Assembly (NCBI RefSeq): GCF_000797445.1
Contig: NZ_JSWF01000035.1
Span: forward strand, 62,001 to 126,000
From: Lacinutrix jangbogonensis
GTDB taxonomy: Bacteria; Bacteroidota; Bacteroidia; Flavobacteriales; Flavobacteriaceae
Direction: 5' to 3'
Length of the DNA: 64,000 bases
The notes under the pieces were generated by a model. It was not told where the DNA came from. It made no database searches and saw nothing but the letters and a program-made list of their open reading frames with translations. Numbering within the stretch: the stretch's first letter is position 1; each line of letters starts with the position of its first letter. The translations under genes were made by a program, and so were the position numbers. Below are positions 48,374 to 59,546 of the stretch, piece by piece.

Positions 48374-50675
48374 AAAAATTACGTTCACACTGTTAATTGC
48401 ACTATTTTTTTTTAGTTTTATTAGCGTGAATTCACAAACTATTAAAACTGAAAAGCCTCCGCTTACCGAAATTTTAAAGGCATTAGAAACACGTTTTGAT
48501 ATCCGTTTTACTTACGCAGATAAAACTATAGAAGGTGTTAAAATTGATGAACCTTCAACATTACTCTCTTATAACAATGCAATAACTTACCTAAGAACAA
48601 ACACCAATTTAAACTTCAAAATTATTAATAGTCGTTTTGTTGCCATTGCCCCTAGCAGAGAAGTAATGAGACCAATTGAAGCTCTCCAAGAAGTGCAACT
48701 TTCCACCTATTTAACAACGGGTATTACAAAAACAAAAACTGGAGAAGTTGTTTTAAACCCAGAAGAATTTGGTATTCTTCCTGGTTTAATAGAACCAGAT
48801 GTTTTACAAACGGTACAGGCATTGCCAGGCGTGTTAAGTGTTGACGAATCGGTTTCGAACCTTAATGTTCGTGGTGGCACACACGACCAAAATTTAATTC
48901 TTTGGGATGGCATAAAAATGTATCAGTCTGGACATTTTTTTGGATTGATTTCCGCCTTTGATCCGAGCCTAGTGTCTAATGTTGTTATTTCTAAAAATGG
49001 AACAAGTGCATTATATGGAGATGGCGTATCTAGTACAATAGATATGCGTTTAGATACTGATTTAAATGAAGAAAACTCTGCTGGTTTAGGCTTAAATTTA
49101 ATTCAAGCGGATGGATTTGCTAAGGTGAAATTACAAGGTAATATGGAATTGCAATTATCTGCAAGACGCTCAATTACGGATGTTGTAAATACGCCAACCT
49201 ACAAACAATATTTCGATCGCATTTTTCAAGAGTCGGATATATATAGTCCTACTGAAAACAGCCAAAATTCAACCTCAAACGAAAAATTTTATTTTTACGA
49301 TATCAGCACGAAGTTACTACATGATCTTTCGACGAAAGACAAGTTAAGATTCAGTTTTACAACCATTTTTAATGCACTCGATTACTTAGAAAGCAGCACA
49401 GATAACAATGTGACCACTGTCCTAAATAGTAATATTATACAGCGAAACCTCGCTGCTGGCTTAAACTATAATAGACAATGGAGCACCTTTTTAAGTACTG
49501 AAGTCCAATTAAATATTTCAGATTACAAACTTAATGCCACTAACTTTAATGCAGAGAATGACCAACGGTTACAACAAAACAATCAGGTTTTAGATCATGG
49601 TATTACTTTTCAAATTAAATTAGATTTTAACGACCGTTTACGCTGGACAAATGGCTACCAATATTCTCAAGTTGGTATTACAAATCTAGAAGCCATAAAT
49701 AACCCGGAATTTAGAAGTGAAAATAAAAGTGAGGTAAACACACATTCCACTTTTAGTGAATTCACTTTTTCATCTTACAATAACAGGACACATTTAAAAA
49801 TTGGAACTAGAAGTAATTATTACAAGCCTTTTAATATGTTATTATTAGAACCGCGTTTAAGTTTAAATCATAAAGTTCTAAAGTATTTTAAAGTTGAATT
49901 CTTAGGTGAATTTAAAAGTCAGGTCACTTCTCAAATTATCGACAGACAAAACGATTTTTTAGGCATTGAAAAACGCCGTTGGATTTTAGCAAACAACACC
50001 ACTTTACCAATTATTGAAAGCAAGCAAGCGTCTATTGGGTTGCATTATAACAAAAACAAACTCTTAATAAGTATAGAAGCTTTTATTAAACATGTTGATG
50101 GTATAACCACAAGAAGTCAAGGATTTCAAAATCAATATCAAAACATAAACGCTATAGGAAGTTATGAAACTAAAGGTGTCGATTTTTTAATAAATAAGCA
50201 ATTTAATGCTTTTAGCACGTGGTTAAGCTACTCTTTTAGCAATAATGATTATTCATTTCTTACACTAAATAACGCGGAAGACTTTGCCAATAATACTGAT
50301 GTTTCTCACGTATTATCTTTTGCAGGAACTTATACTCATAATAATTTAAAATTAGCATTAGGATTTAATTGGAATTCTGGAAGACCAACGACGACTCCAA
50401 ACGCGGAACAGCCAATATTTGATAACAATATTAATTACAATACTGCAAATAACACGAATCTAAACGATTATTTTAGAACCGATATTTCTGGAACTTATAA
50501 CTTTAATGTAGCTAAAAACACAAAAGCCGAAATAGGCTTTTCGATTTGGAATCTATTAAATCGAAAAAACACACTTAACAGTTATTACATTTTAAACGAA
50601 GATGATTCTATCTCTAGAATTAATAATAAATCGCTAGGTTTTACGCCTAATTTGAGTTTTAGAGTGGTTTTTTGA
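48366..50675 (+). CDS. TonB-dependent receptor with STN signalling domain, copy 2
   Basis: 769 residues from GTG 48366 (8-base overlap with fecR2). The order is signal peptide (TLLIALFFFSFISVNSQ), STN domain (ILKALETRFDIRFTYADKT), plug (GLIEPDVLQTVQALPGVL, NLNVRGGTHDQNLILWDGI, GDGVSSTIDM) and barrel ending FTPNLSFRVVF. The plug is near-identical in design to receptor 1, while the barrel loops diverge more, which would fit different ligands. It ends the 43040-50675 duplication. Confidence 0.92.
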   Translation: MSKKITFTLLIALFFFSFISVNSQTIKTEKPPLTEILKALETRFDIRFTYADKTIEGVKIDEPSTLLSYNNAITYLRTNTNLNFKIINSRFVAIAPSREVMRPIEALQEVQLSTYLTTGITKTKTGEVVLNPEEFGILPGLIEPDVLQTVQALPGVLSVDESVSNLNVRGGTHDQNLILWDGIKMYQSGHFFGLISAFDPSLVSNVVISKNGTSALYGDGVSSTIDMRLDTDLNEENSAGLGLNLIQADGFAKVKLQGNMELQLSARRSITDVVNTPTYKQYFDRIFQESDIYSPTENSQNSTSNEKFYFYDISTKLLHDLSTKDKLRFSFTTIFNALDYLESSTDNNVTTVLNSNIIQRNLAAGLNYNRQWSTFLSTEVQLNISDYKLNATNFNAENDQRLQQNNQVLDHGITFQIKLDFNDRLRWTNGYQYSQVGITNLEAINNPEFRSENKSEVNTHSTFSEFTFSSYNNRTHLKIGTRSNYYKPFNMLLLEPRLSLNHKVLKYFKVEFLGEFKSQVTSQIIDRQNDFLGIEKRRWILANNTTLPIIESKQASIGLHYNKNKLLISIEAFIKHVDGITTRSQGFQNQYQNINAIGSYETKGVDFLINKQFNAFSTWLSYSFSNNDYSFLTLNNAEDFANNTDVSHVLSFAGTYTHNNLKLALGFNWNSGRPTTTPNAEQPIFDNNINYNTANNTNLNDYFRTDISGTYNFNVAKNTKAEIGFSIWNLLNRKNTLNSYYILNEDDSISRINNKSLGFTPNLSFRVVF

Positions 50676-50723
50676 TGGTTTGCTTTTTTTTTAAAATCTT
50701 AGTTTTAAGGTATGATAAAAAAA

Positions 50724-51767
50724 TTAATTATTGTCATTTATCTTATTAGCTAAATAACTAGCATCTTTTGACACACCTCCTAATGTTGCAGATCCACGAG
50801 TGTGCATCCATGGCAATCCAATAAAGTATAAACCTTTTATATTACTTATTCCTCTATAATTTTTTGGATAACTATCTGCATCGAGTTCCAATCCTTCAAT
50901 CCATTTAAAATTTGGACGATAACCTGTCGCCCAAATGATATTTTTAATTGTAGTCTTTTTTTCAGTTTCAAAAAAAACATCTTCGTTTAATGCATCTTTT
51001 GTTCTTCCAACAGGTATCACGTTCTTTCTAGACAAAATCTCCTTAACATCTGTACCTATAACTGGTTGAGTAGAAGAAATAATTTTCTTCCCTATCCAAC
51101 TATACTTACTATAACTTAAAAAACCGACCATTGTAAACCACCACCATAATGTTTTACCTAAAAAATTCTGAGGTAATGATTTCACACTAGTATCACCAGA
51201 AAAATAAACGGTTCTTGATTTATCTTTAGATATTTCATTTAGTATTTGATATCCAGAATCACCACCTCCAACTACCAATGCATCACCTTCCTGCAATTGT
51301 TGCACACCTTTATAGTAATTACTATGCATTTGGAGTGTATTTACTGATATTTTAGTATGACAAGGAGGTGTATAAGGAATATGGAATGGACCAGTAGCAA
51401 TAATTACATTTTTAGTTTCAATTTCGCCATCTTTATGTTGTACATAAAAACCTTTTTCTTTCTTAGATACCGATGTTACTAATGTATTTAGCTGTACTGG
51501 GATATTAAATTTCTTAACGTATAATTTAAAATAGTTAGCAACTTCAATTTTAGTTGGGTAATGCCCTTTAGAGGCACTAAACTTTAAACCTGGTAAATGG
51601 TTGTATTCTGTTGGAGTAAATAATTTTAAAGAATCCCATCTATTTAACCATGAAGCGCCAATTTCTTTTTCACCATCAACAACTATAAATTTTTTATTCA
51701 TTAATTTTAGATGATAAGCTATTGCTAATCCTGCTTGTGCACCTCCAATTACCACATAATCCAACAT
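50724..51767 (-). CDS. Flavin-containing monooxygenase-like oxidoreductase
   Basis: 347 residues from ATG 51767 (MLDYVVIGGAQAGLAIAYHL); the start at 51794 only adds a non-conserved extension. The FAD-binding GxGxxG-type motif is VIGGAQAGLA, the NADPH fold is ALVVGGGDSGYQIL, and NIIWATGYRPNFKWIEGLEL is the characteristic ATG motif of the FMO/Trk-type family. It probably oxidises a small N- or S-containing compound; the substrate is unknown. No neighbours explain its role. Confidence 0.88.
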   Translation of the reverse strand: MLDYVVIGGAQAGLAIAYHLKLMNKKFIVVDGEKEIGASWLNRWDSLKLFTPTEYNHLPGLKFSASKGHYPTKIEVANYFKLYVKKFNIPVQLNTLVTSVSKKEKGFYVQHKDGEIETKNVIIATGPFHIPYTPPCHTKISVNTLQMHSNYYKGVQQLQEGDALVVGGGDSGYQILNEISKDKSRTVYFSGDTSVKSLPQNFLGKTLWWWFTMVGFLSYSKYSWIGKKIISSTQPVIGTDVKEILSRKNVIPVGRTKDALNEDVFFETEKKTTIKNIIWATGYRPNFKWIEGLELDADSYPKNYRGISNIKGLYFIGLPWMHTRGSATLGGVSKDASYLANKINDNN

Positions 51768-52038
51768 CTTATTACATATTATAATTCTATGCAAAAGTAG
51801 AGACTAAAATAGGAACTATTGAACATTATCTTAATTATAAAAAACGAATTATAATTTTGAATTTAATTTAAGTATTGGAGTAATTTTAACGTAATGACTT
51901 TGTAAAAAAAATAAGCTAACTTCGTTTAAGCACTAATAAAAAATGCGGGTGCTGAACCTATTTCAAGACTGATACTGGTTTTTATATATTAAACATTCGC
52001 AATACTAAGCCAAACGACTATTAATTAAGGATTTGCTT

Positions 52039-53731
52039 ATGATTACAATCTTAATATCCTATTTCTTTATTCTTTACATTTCACTAGGAGTTGGAATGGT
52101 ATTCAATAAATGGATAAGGTTAGAGGCCTACACTATATTATTTACAATTTTAATTGGTTCTTTTTTTTAGAAATAATTTTTTCAACATTTTACGCTTTAT
52201 TTTTCCCGATAGATCATTACTTCTTTTTAATAAATTTAATTGTTTCAACTCTATTTATTGCGTTTAACTTTTCTGTTGTAAAAGCAATAATACACAACAC
52301 AATAAATTCTTTTTCTAAATTTTCAATTAGCAGTAAATTTCTGTTTTTTTTATTATTGTAATCTCACTCATACACTCGTCGTCGTTACCTTTCCTTACTG
52401 ATAACGAGAGTTATTATATACAAACTATAAAATGGATAAACAACTATGGCTTAGTTAAAGGCCTTGCTAATTTGCACCTTTTTCTTGGTCAAAATTCTGG
52501 ATGGCATCTATTACAAAGTAGTTTTAACTTTAGCTTTACCGCATCTAATCTTAATGATTTAAATGGTTTCTTAATCCTTAGCACAAGTTTCTTTTGCATA
52601 GAAAAATGGGAGTCTTATAAATTGATTGGAAATAAAAATGATTTATTTATTTCACTAATTATCATTTCATTAGTTTTTCTTTTTCCATTTATAGCCTCAC
52701 CTTCTCCAGATCTTCCAACGACAATAATAGTAACACTTATTATATACTTTTTCATTGAGTCTTTTCAAAAAGAGAACAGTAATCATATAAATTTAATTAC
52801 TGTGCTTACTTTGTTAGTAATCTTAATTAAGGTTACAGTAGCACCTATTTTAATACTGCTATTAATTATTCTTATAAAAACAAAAGATTTAAAAAAGTGG
52901 AGATTACCTTTCGTTTTGTCTTTAATGTCATTATCGAGTTTTATAATAAAAAACATCGTTATTACTGGTTATCCTTTATACCCACTTTCTATAGGTAATG
53001 AATTAATTAATGTTGACTGGAAACTAAATTATAATTTACAACTCGCCTATTACCAATGGACTTCTATGTACGGTTGGCAAATGTATAATTGGGAAGAATT
53101 TTGCAACCTTAGTTTGATTAATAAATTTTGGATTTGGCTTAATTTACCAAAACTCAATGGTCTATTAAATAAATTAATTTTACTCTTGATGTTCTTATTC
53201 CTTTTTCTTACCAACAAGAAAAAAGAAATGCGTTATCTCTATATTTTTTTTATTATTCAATTTATAGTGTTTTACACGACATCTCCTCAATACAGGTTTT
53301 TTCTTCCATTTTTGCTATCTATAGCATTATTAATATCTGCACATTTATTACATAAAAGATTTTATTTAATTAAGCTCCTATTTGCATTAAACCTAATCTT
53401 ACTTACCTTATTAGGAGTATTCGGCTTAAACGTTAGGAATGTAACAAACAATAATATTATGAGTGTAAAACATCATATAATTCCTTCACAAGTGAATTTC
53501 CCAAGGTCGATTACTCAATTTGAAGATTTAGAATTTATTGAATATGAAATACAAAATTTAAAATATTTTTCACCTTCTAAAGATTCCTTATTTTTTTGGC
53601 AAACATCAAATGGTCCATTACCATGTGTAAACAAAGATATGATTGACTATTTTTCAACATATTATAATCATATTCCACAATTGAGAACAAAGAACATTAA
53701 GGATGGTTTTTTATCTTCTAAACCTGATTAA
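52039..53731 (+). pseudogene. Polytopic membrane protein (LIC_10190-like), two frameshifts
   Basis: Reconstructed length ~564 codons. It starts ATG 52039 (MITILISYFFILYISLGVGM). A missing T in the T8 run 52161-52168 shifts the frame before LEIIFSTFYALFFPIDHYFF; a second missing base near 52357 shifts it before VISLIHSSSLPFLTDNESYY. From there one frame stays open to 53731, with many helices and LANLHLFLGQNSGWHLLQS. This text resembles the LIC_10190 family of bacterial membrane proteins, by memory only; those look like glycosyltransferase-type multi-pass proteins. Function unknown. The gene lies alone in a region of broken genes. Confidence 0.7.
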
Positions 53732-54083
53732 AAAATGTGCTTTAATTATAATGCTGCCAAGAATATTAATCTAAACGATTATTCTTTAATAGAATTCTAA
53801 GGAACTTGTCATTTTTTTTAGAGAAAAACACCTTTAAAGTTTGTTTTTTTTGACAATAGCGCTTGCCGTTTTCAAATCTTGAACCAAGTAGAGAAGCTTC
53901 TATTCACATCCTATCTTTTATAAAAAAAAATACTATTACGAAAAAATTATTCTTAATTACAAGAAATCATTGGAGTTCAATCCAGAAAATGAAAATACAA
54001 AAAAAACGTTATTTCAGAAATAAGTCGTCTACAAGCTCAAGAATAGAAATTTTATAACCTTAAGATTCCCGCCTAAGCAGGTA
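53732..54083. other. Intergenic region with gene debris and a small hairpin
   Basis: About 350 AT-rich bases between the membrane protein and the deiminase-family gene. No intact gene is visible; a TPR-like remnant lies at its 3' side (next entry). CCCGCC and GGCGGG-like pairing (54067-54082, CCCGCCTAAGCAGG) forms a short REP-like hairpin just after the deiminase-family stop on the minus strand and may terminate it. Confidence 0.5.
53863..54023 (+). pseudogene. Possible TPR-protein remnant
   Basis: In one frame, 53937-54023 reads YEKIILNYKKSLEFNPENEN followed by TKKTLFQK and a stop, which is typical of a C-terminal TPR repeat (NYKKSLELNPENENAKK-type). The preceding ~70 bases are open only in other frames. 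It looks like the decayed end of a larger gene. A 64-codon ORF in another frame (53863-54057) is not protein-like. Confidence 0.45.
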
Positions 54084-54998
54084 TTAATCCCTAATTAAAG
54101 GCATTGTACTGCAACGTAGTAAACCTTCCTGTTTGGAAATTTCTGCATAAGGAACTTCTTCGACTGTAAATCCATTGTCGCGTAGCCAAGCGTTTAATCG
54201 TGTGAAATTTCTTTCAGAAATAATAACATTTTCAGAGATTGAGAATATATTACTATTCATGTTATACATTTCATCTTTAGTAATAATGAAACAATTATCT
54301 TTTCCGAAATAATTTAATAACCATTCGTATTCCTCTTCTTCCAGAAAACCTTCTTTATGTAGAATTGCCTTATTAGTCCCTATGGGTTGAAAACAGCAAT
54401 CTAAATGTAATGCGTTATCTCTTGGGTTGTTTTGCGATTTTTTTAAGTTAAAAGACTTCACTTTTTTATTAGGAAAGGTTTTTTCTAGAAATGCAACACC
54501 TGCAAGATTCGTTCTAGCGACAATACAATCGGGATAATCGTCTTCTCTATACGTACCCACAAAAATATAATTGTTCCATGGCATAACGTCTCCACCTTCA
54601 ATATGAACTTCTTCTGGAGGTCTAATTACTTTTTCTGGATTTACTTGATCTATTACATATTGAATAGCATCTAACTCATTCTCGCGATCTGGTAATATAT
54701 TTGCTTTTACGAATACATCGTCTATTACAAATGCGATATCTCTAGCAAAAATTTGATTGCAGTCTTCTATTAACTCAGGTCTAAAAACTTTGATATCGTA
54801 CTTTTCAAAAACGTTGGCGACGGCTTCCATTTCTTTAACCATATCTTTTTCAATAGGATAAGTACCTGCCTTAATATGTAGAGCAGATTTAGGATCGTAG
54901 GCTTCTTCCAACTTAGGAGTTGGTCCATTACTTTTTGCTGTACCTAAAACAACAGCTTTCAGGCGTGATGTTTCGTTTTTAACATTGAGTTTTAACAT
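54084..54998 (-). CDS. Arginine deiminase-family amidinohydrolase
   Basis: 304 residues. The guanidine-modifying (GME) fold is shown by IFARDIAFVIDDVFVKANI, EEVHIEGGDVMPWNNYIFVG, the catalytic His in NALHLDCCFQPIG and the catalytic Cys near the C-terminus (GLLRCSTMPLIRD). Possible substrates are arginine, dimethylarginine or another guanidino compound; I cannot tell which. It follows gltA by ~63 bases, with a terminator hairpin between, on the same strand. No ornithine or carbamate kinase genes are near, so a classic ADI pathway is not indicated. Confidence 0.9.
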   Translation of the reverse strand: MLKLNVKNETSRLKAVVLGTAKSNGPTPKLEEAYDPKSALHIKAGTYPIEKDMVKEMEAVANVFEKYDIKVFRPELIEDCNQIFARDIAFVIDDVFVKANILPDRENELDAIQYVIDQVNPEKVIRPPEEVHIEGGDVMPWNNYIFVGTYREDDYPDCIVARTNLAGVAFLEKTFPNKKVKSFNLKKSQNNPRDNALHLDCCFQPIGTNKAILHKEGFLEEEEYEWLLNYFGKDNCFIITKDEMYNMNSNIFSISENVIISERNFTRLNAWLRDNGFTVEEVPYAEISKQEGLLRCSTMPLIRD

Positions 54999-55015
54999 GA
55001 TTGTAATATAAAAAA

Positions 55016-55041
55016 AAGCTTCATAATTTCTTATGAAGCTT
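55016..55041 (-). terminator. gltA terminator
   Basis: AAGCTTCATAA and TTATGAAGCTT pair perfectly (11 bp) around TTTC (as read on the plus strand), with a T-run on the minus strand, 21 bases after the gltA stop and just before the deiminase-family gene. Confidence 0.88.
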
Positions 55042-55061
55042 AGTATAAAATTTATTAAAAA

Positions 55062-56348
55062 TTATCTTTTTTCAACAGCTTTGAAAGCTCTGTGGTTTTC
55101 ACCAATATAAACTTGTCTAGGACGGCCAATTGGTTCTTTACGCGCACGCATTTCTTTCCATTGTGCTATCCAACCTGGTAAACGCCCTAAAGCGAACATT
55201 ACAGTAAACATTTCTACTGGAATACCCATAGATCTGTAAATGATTCCTGAATAGAAATCTACATTTGGATATAATTTACGTTTTACAAAATAGTCATCGC
55301 TTAATGCTTCAGAAGCTAAGCCCTTTGCAATATCAAGTACTGGATCTTCAACTCCTAAATCTGCTAACACCTCGTCAGCTGCAACTTTAATTATTTTTGC
55401 ACGTGGATCGAAGTTTTTATAAACCCTGTGACCAAAGCCCATTAGACGAAAAGGATCTTCTTTGTCTTTAGCCTTAGACATAAACTTTTGAGTATCTCCA
55501 CCATCTTCTTTAATAGCTTCTAACATTTCCAATACTGCTTGGTTTGCACCACCGTGTAATGGTCCCCAAAGCGCAGAAATACCTGAAGAAATAGATGCAA
55601 ATAATCCTGTGTGTGCAGACCCTACTATTCTTACTGTAGAAGTAGAACAATTTTGTTCGTGATCTGCATGTAAAATTAATAACTTATCTAAAGCATTTAC
55701 TAAGATTTCGCTTTGTTTGTAGTCTTCATTAGGCTTTGAGAACATCATTTCTAAGATGTTTTCTACATAACCTAAAGAACTATCTCCATAATTTAATGGC
55801 AATCCCTTTTTCTTACGCATAGTCCAAGCGACCAATACAGGAAATTTACCCATTATTTTACAAACCGTATTATACATTTCTTCTTCAGAATCTACATCTA
55901 CAGAGGTAGGATTAAAAGCTGTTAATGCACTTGTTAAAGACGACAAGACTCCCATTGGGTGAGCAGCCTTTGGAAAAGCGTCTATTATTTTTTTAATATC
56001 ATCATCTACTACAGAATGCTCTTTAATATCTGCGTTAAATTTATCTAGTTGATCTTGTGTTGGTAATTCTCCAAAAATTAACAAGTAAGCGACTTCAAGA
56101 AAATCTGCTTTTTCTGCTAAATCTTCAATAGCATACCCTCTATACCTTAAAATCCCTTCTTCTCCATTTAGAAAAGTAATTGCACTCTCACAAGCACCTG
56201 TGTTTTTATAACCAGGATCTATAGTTGTTACACCTCCAGTTACAGCTCTCAAGGTTTTTATATCTATTGCAACTTCATTTTCTGTTCCTACTATTAAAGG
56301 AAACTCATGCTTTTTTCCGTCGATTTCTAACGTAGCAGTTTTTGACAT
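55062..56348 (-). CDS. gltA: Citrate synthase
   Basis: 428 residues, type II hexameric class. It condenses acetyl-CoA and oxaloacetate. The catalytic His residues are in LHADHEQNCSTSTVRIVGS (substrate-binding) and GPLHGGANQAVLEML; the third signature is GFGHRVYKNFDPRA; the catalytic Asp is near DFYSGIIYRSMGIP. The N-terminal beta domain (TLEIDGKKHEFPLIVGTENE) is typical. It is monocistronic by its own terminator. Confidence 0.97.
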   Translation of the reverse strand: MSKTATLEIDGKKHEFPLIVGTENEVAIDIKTLRAVTGGVTTIDPGYKNTGACESAITFLNGEEGILRYRGYAIEDLAEKADFLEVAYLLIFGELPTQDQLDKFNADIKEHSVVDDDIKKIIDAFPKAAHPMGVLSSLTSALTAFNPTSVDVDSEEEMYNTVCKIMGKFPVLVAWTMRKKKGLPLNYGDSSLGYVENILEMMFSKPNEDYKQSEILVNALDKLLILHADHEQNCSTSTVRIVGSAHTGLFASISSGISALWGPLHGGANQAVLEMLEAIKEDGGDTQKFMSKAKDKEDPFRLMGFGHRVYKNFDPRAKIIKVAADEVLADLGVEDPVLDIAKGLASEALSDDYFVKRKLYPNVDFYSGIIYRSMGIPVEMFTVMFALGRLPGWIAQWKEMRARKEPIGRPRQVYIGENHRAFKAVEKR

Positions 56349-56476
56349 ATTTTTATCTCTTTTTACTTATTTTTTGCAATGCTAAATTACAAAATAAGTC
56401 GCGATTTTTAATCCTTCTTTACAAGGATTTAACAATTAAGATATTGATAATAGTTATAGCCTAAAGAAAGAGAGCA

Positions 56477-56970
56477 TTAATTAAACTGAATAAATTCAGG
56501 TTGTGGCAAAAATGTTTCAAGAAGGAAGATTAAACCATCTTTAGATATTAGTGCAATTGAAATAAGAATACTCACCAAAAGTATCGATACCGCTAAGTTA
56601 TTTTTTTTAACTGCTCGACTTCTTTAATGTGTTTTGTCATTATCTTAATTAAAAAAAAGGCACTAATTTGTAGTATAGATATTGCTATAAATAAACACAT
56701 GGCAGAATACTTTAATATTTCAAGAAACAAGCTTTCTTCGGTATGTGTTTTTATGAGTTGAATTGCATTTATAATTGAAGGTATTATGCCACTTAATAAA
56801 TAACAAACGCTAAAAATAATACCAGAGAAGAAAATACTAAGTGCTAGATTGTCGTTATTAAATTCACTCTCTTCTAGTCTAAATATCTTTATTAAAATTT
56901 TATATGAAATTATTATTGACAAAACAATTGAGATAATGATTTGGATTAAGGCGAGATAAAATAATTCCAT
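56477..56970 (-). pseudogene. DUF350 family membrane protein, one frameshift
   Basis: Reconstructed length 164 residues with four helices in two similar halves: DNLALSIFFSGIIFSVCYLL and, after the shift, NNLAVSILLVSILISIALIS. This doubled pattern is typical of DUF350 (YjfL-type) proteins, as is the tail LLETFLPQPEF. One A is missing in the A8 run 56601-56608, giving an early stop at 56593. The start ATG 56970 is 2 bases after the stop of the transglutaminase-like gene, so the two formed an operon. DUF350 proteins have no established function. Confidence 0.75.
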
Positions 56971-56972
56971 TT

Positions 56973-58018
56973 TTATAATTTTAGGTTATGTATTAAGGCG
57001 AATTTCCAATAGTTAATATTTGAAAAATTTTTATGTAGGTAACCAATTGGACAACCTCGCGCTGTAGTCTCTACGAAATAGTATTTTCTATTATTATGTA
57101 TTTTATACGTTCCTGTTGATGTAATTATTTAGACCAAGAACGGAATGCCTATATTTTTCACTATTTAAAATAGCCACATCGTAATTAAATCGAGATAATA
57201 ATGTGTAAATCATAACAGTTCTTGTATCGCAATCTGCTCTTAAATTTGACACAAATTCGACTGGTGCATAAACACCCATTTTTATATCGCCATAACATGG
57301 TTTAACATCGGTCTCTTTGCATTGCTTACTTAAATTAAATTATAAGGTATATCTTGAATGGAAGAAATAATTAGCTCTGCAAAACCTATTCTGTTCATAT
57401 TCTTTTCTTTTTGATAGTTAAAAAAGGTAAATACTAGCTCTTCAACTAAAGGTTTATCATTGACTATTAAATACTTATAAAATATTTTCCAATAAAATTG
57501 ATGGATAATTCTAAAAGTATTTCGATTTTCATTAGATTTAATTACATCATTATAATTAACTTTAAAAGGCAAACTATGCTTTTCTCGATTAAAGTCTTGC
57601 CACGTTTGATGGCTTAAATAGTATTTAGAAAAAGAAACCGCTAAACTGTCTGTGTATAGTGTAACGGTTTTATCTGCTTCATCTTGATAAGATATAGAGT
57701 TACTTGGTTTGTAAGAATTAAGGATAAGTAAAAAGAAGAGAAATACTCCAATTCCCAATTTTAGTATTTCAAAAAAAAGATTAATTGATGAATTCTTATT
57801 ATTCTCTTGAGTAATTTTTTTCTTATTTTCCAGTAATAAAAAGCTATTCCAATTATTGATACTATATATAGCAGTAACAAATACCTGTTTACTTCTAAAT
57901 TAGAAACTATTAGTATTGACACCATGATTACTAATACAATAGCTAAAATCAATAGCGAACTGTCAAAGAGCCTATAAATGACTTGAAGAAAACTATTAAC
58001 ACCCTTTTTAAAACCCAA
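56973..58018 (-). pseudogene. Membrane-anchored transglutaminase-like protein, three frameshifts
   Basis: Reconstructed from four pieces. It starts with TTG 58018 (two membrane helices, LILAIVLVIMVSILIVSN and YIVSIIGIAFYYW). A missing A in the run 57815-57821 restores KITQENNKNSSINLFFEILK and a third helix (IGVFLFFLLIL). A missing T near 57333 joins SKQCKETDVKPCYGDIKMGV, and one extra base near 57118 joins GTYKIHNNRKYYFVETTARG. The segment NLRADCDTRTVMIYTLLSRF, then RHSVLG, then YYFVETTA has the Cys-His-Asp/Glu order of transglutaminase-like domains. It ends 2 bases before the DUF350 gene. The substrate is unknown, and all frames must be repaired to get a product. Confidence 0.65.
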
Positions 58019-58047
58019 TAGCTAAAAAGAAAAACCTTAAACCACAA

Positions 58048-58078
58048 AAAATCCTGCTATTACAAATAACAGGATTTA
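58048..58078 (-). terminator. eno terminator
   Basis: AAATCCTGCTATT and AATAACAGGATTT pair around ACA with one mismatch, 23 bases after the eno stop; T-run on the minus strand. Confidence 0.85.
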
Positions 58079-58100
58079 ATTATTTAGTATAATATATTTA

Positions 58101-59414
<1,314 letters not shown>

Positions 59415-59506
59415 TTAACCCTCAAATTTACAGTTAAATTCTGTGTTATAAATAGAATCTATATCAGAATTGAATAAAAATTAAGCTATAACGTTTTAGT
59501 AAAATA

Positions 59507-59542
59507 AAATAAGCAATAGAAAATACAATCTATTGCTTATTT
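59507..59542 (-). terminator. carA terminator
   Basis: AAATAAGCAATAG and CTATTGCTTATTT pair perfectly (13 bp) around a 10-base loop, directly after the carA stop. Confidence 0.85.
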
Positions 59543-59546
59543 GATA

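Noticed and set aside
44526-50675. TonB receptors as SusC-type polysaccharide uptake genes
   Set aside because: No SusD-like gene follows, the N-terminus is an STN domain rather than a carboxypeptidase-like domain, and no glycosidases are near.
53863-54057. 64-codon plus-strand ORF
   Set aside because: Its translation is not protein-like, and the TPR-like text is in another frame of the same DNA.
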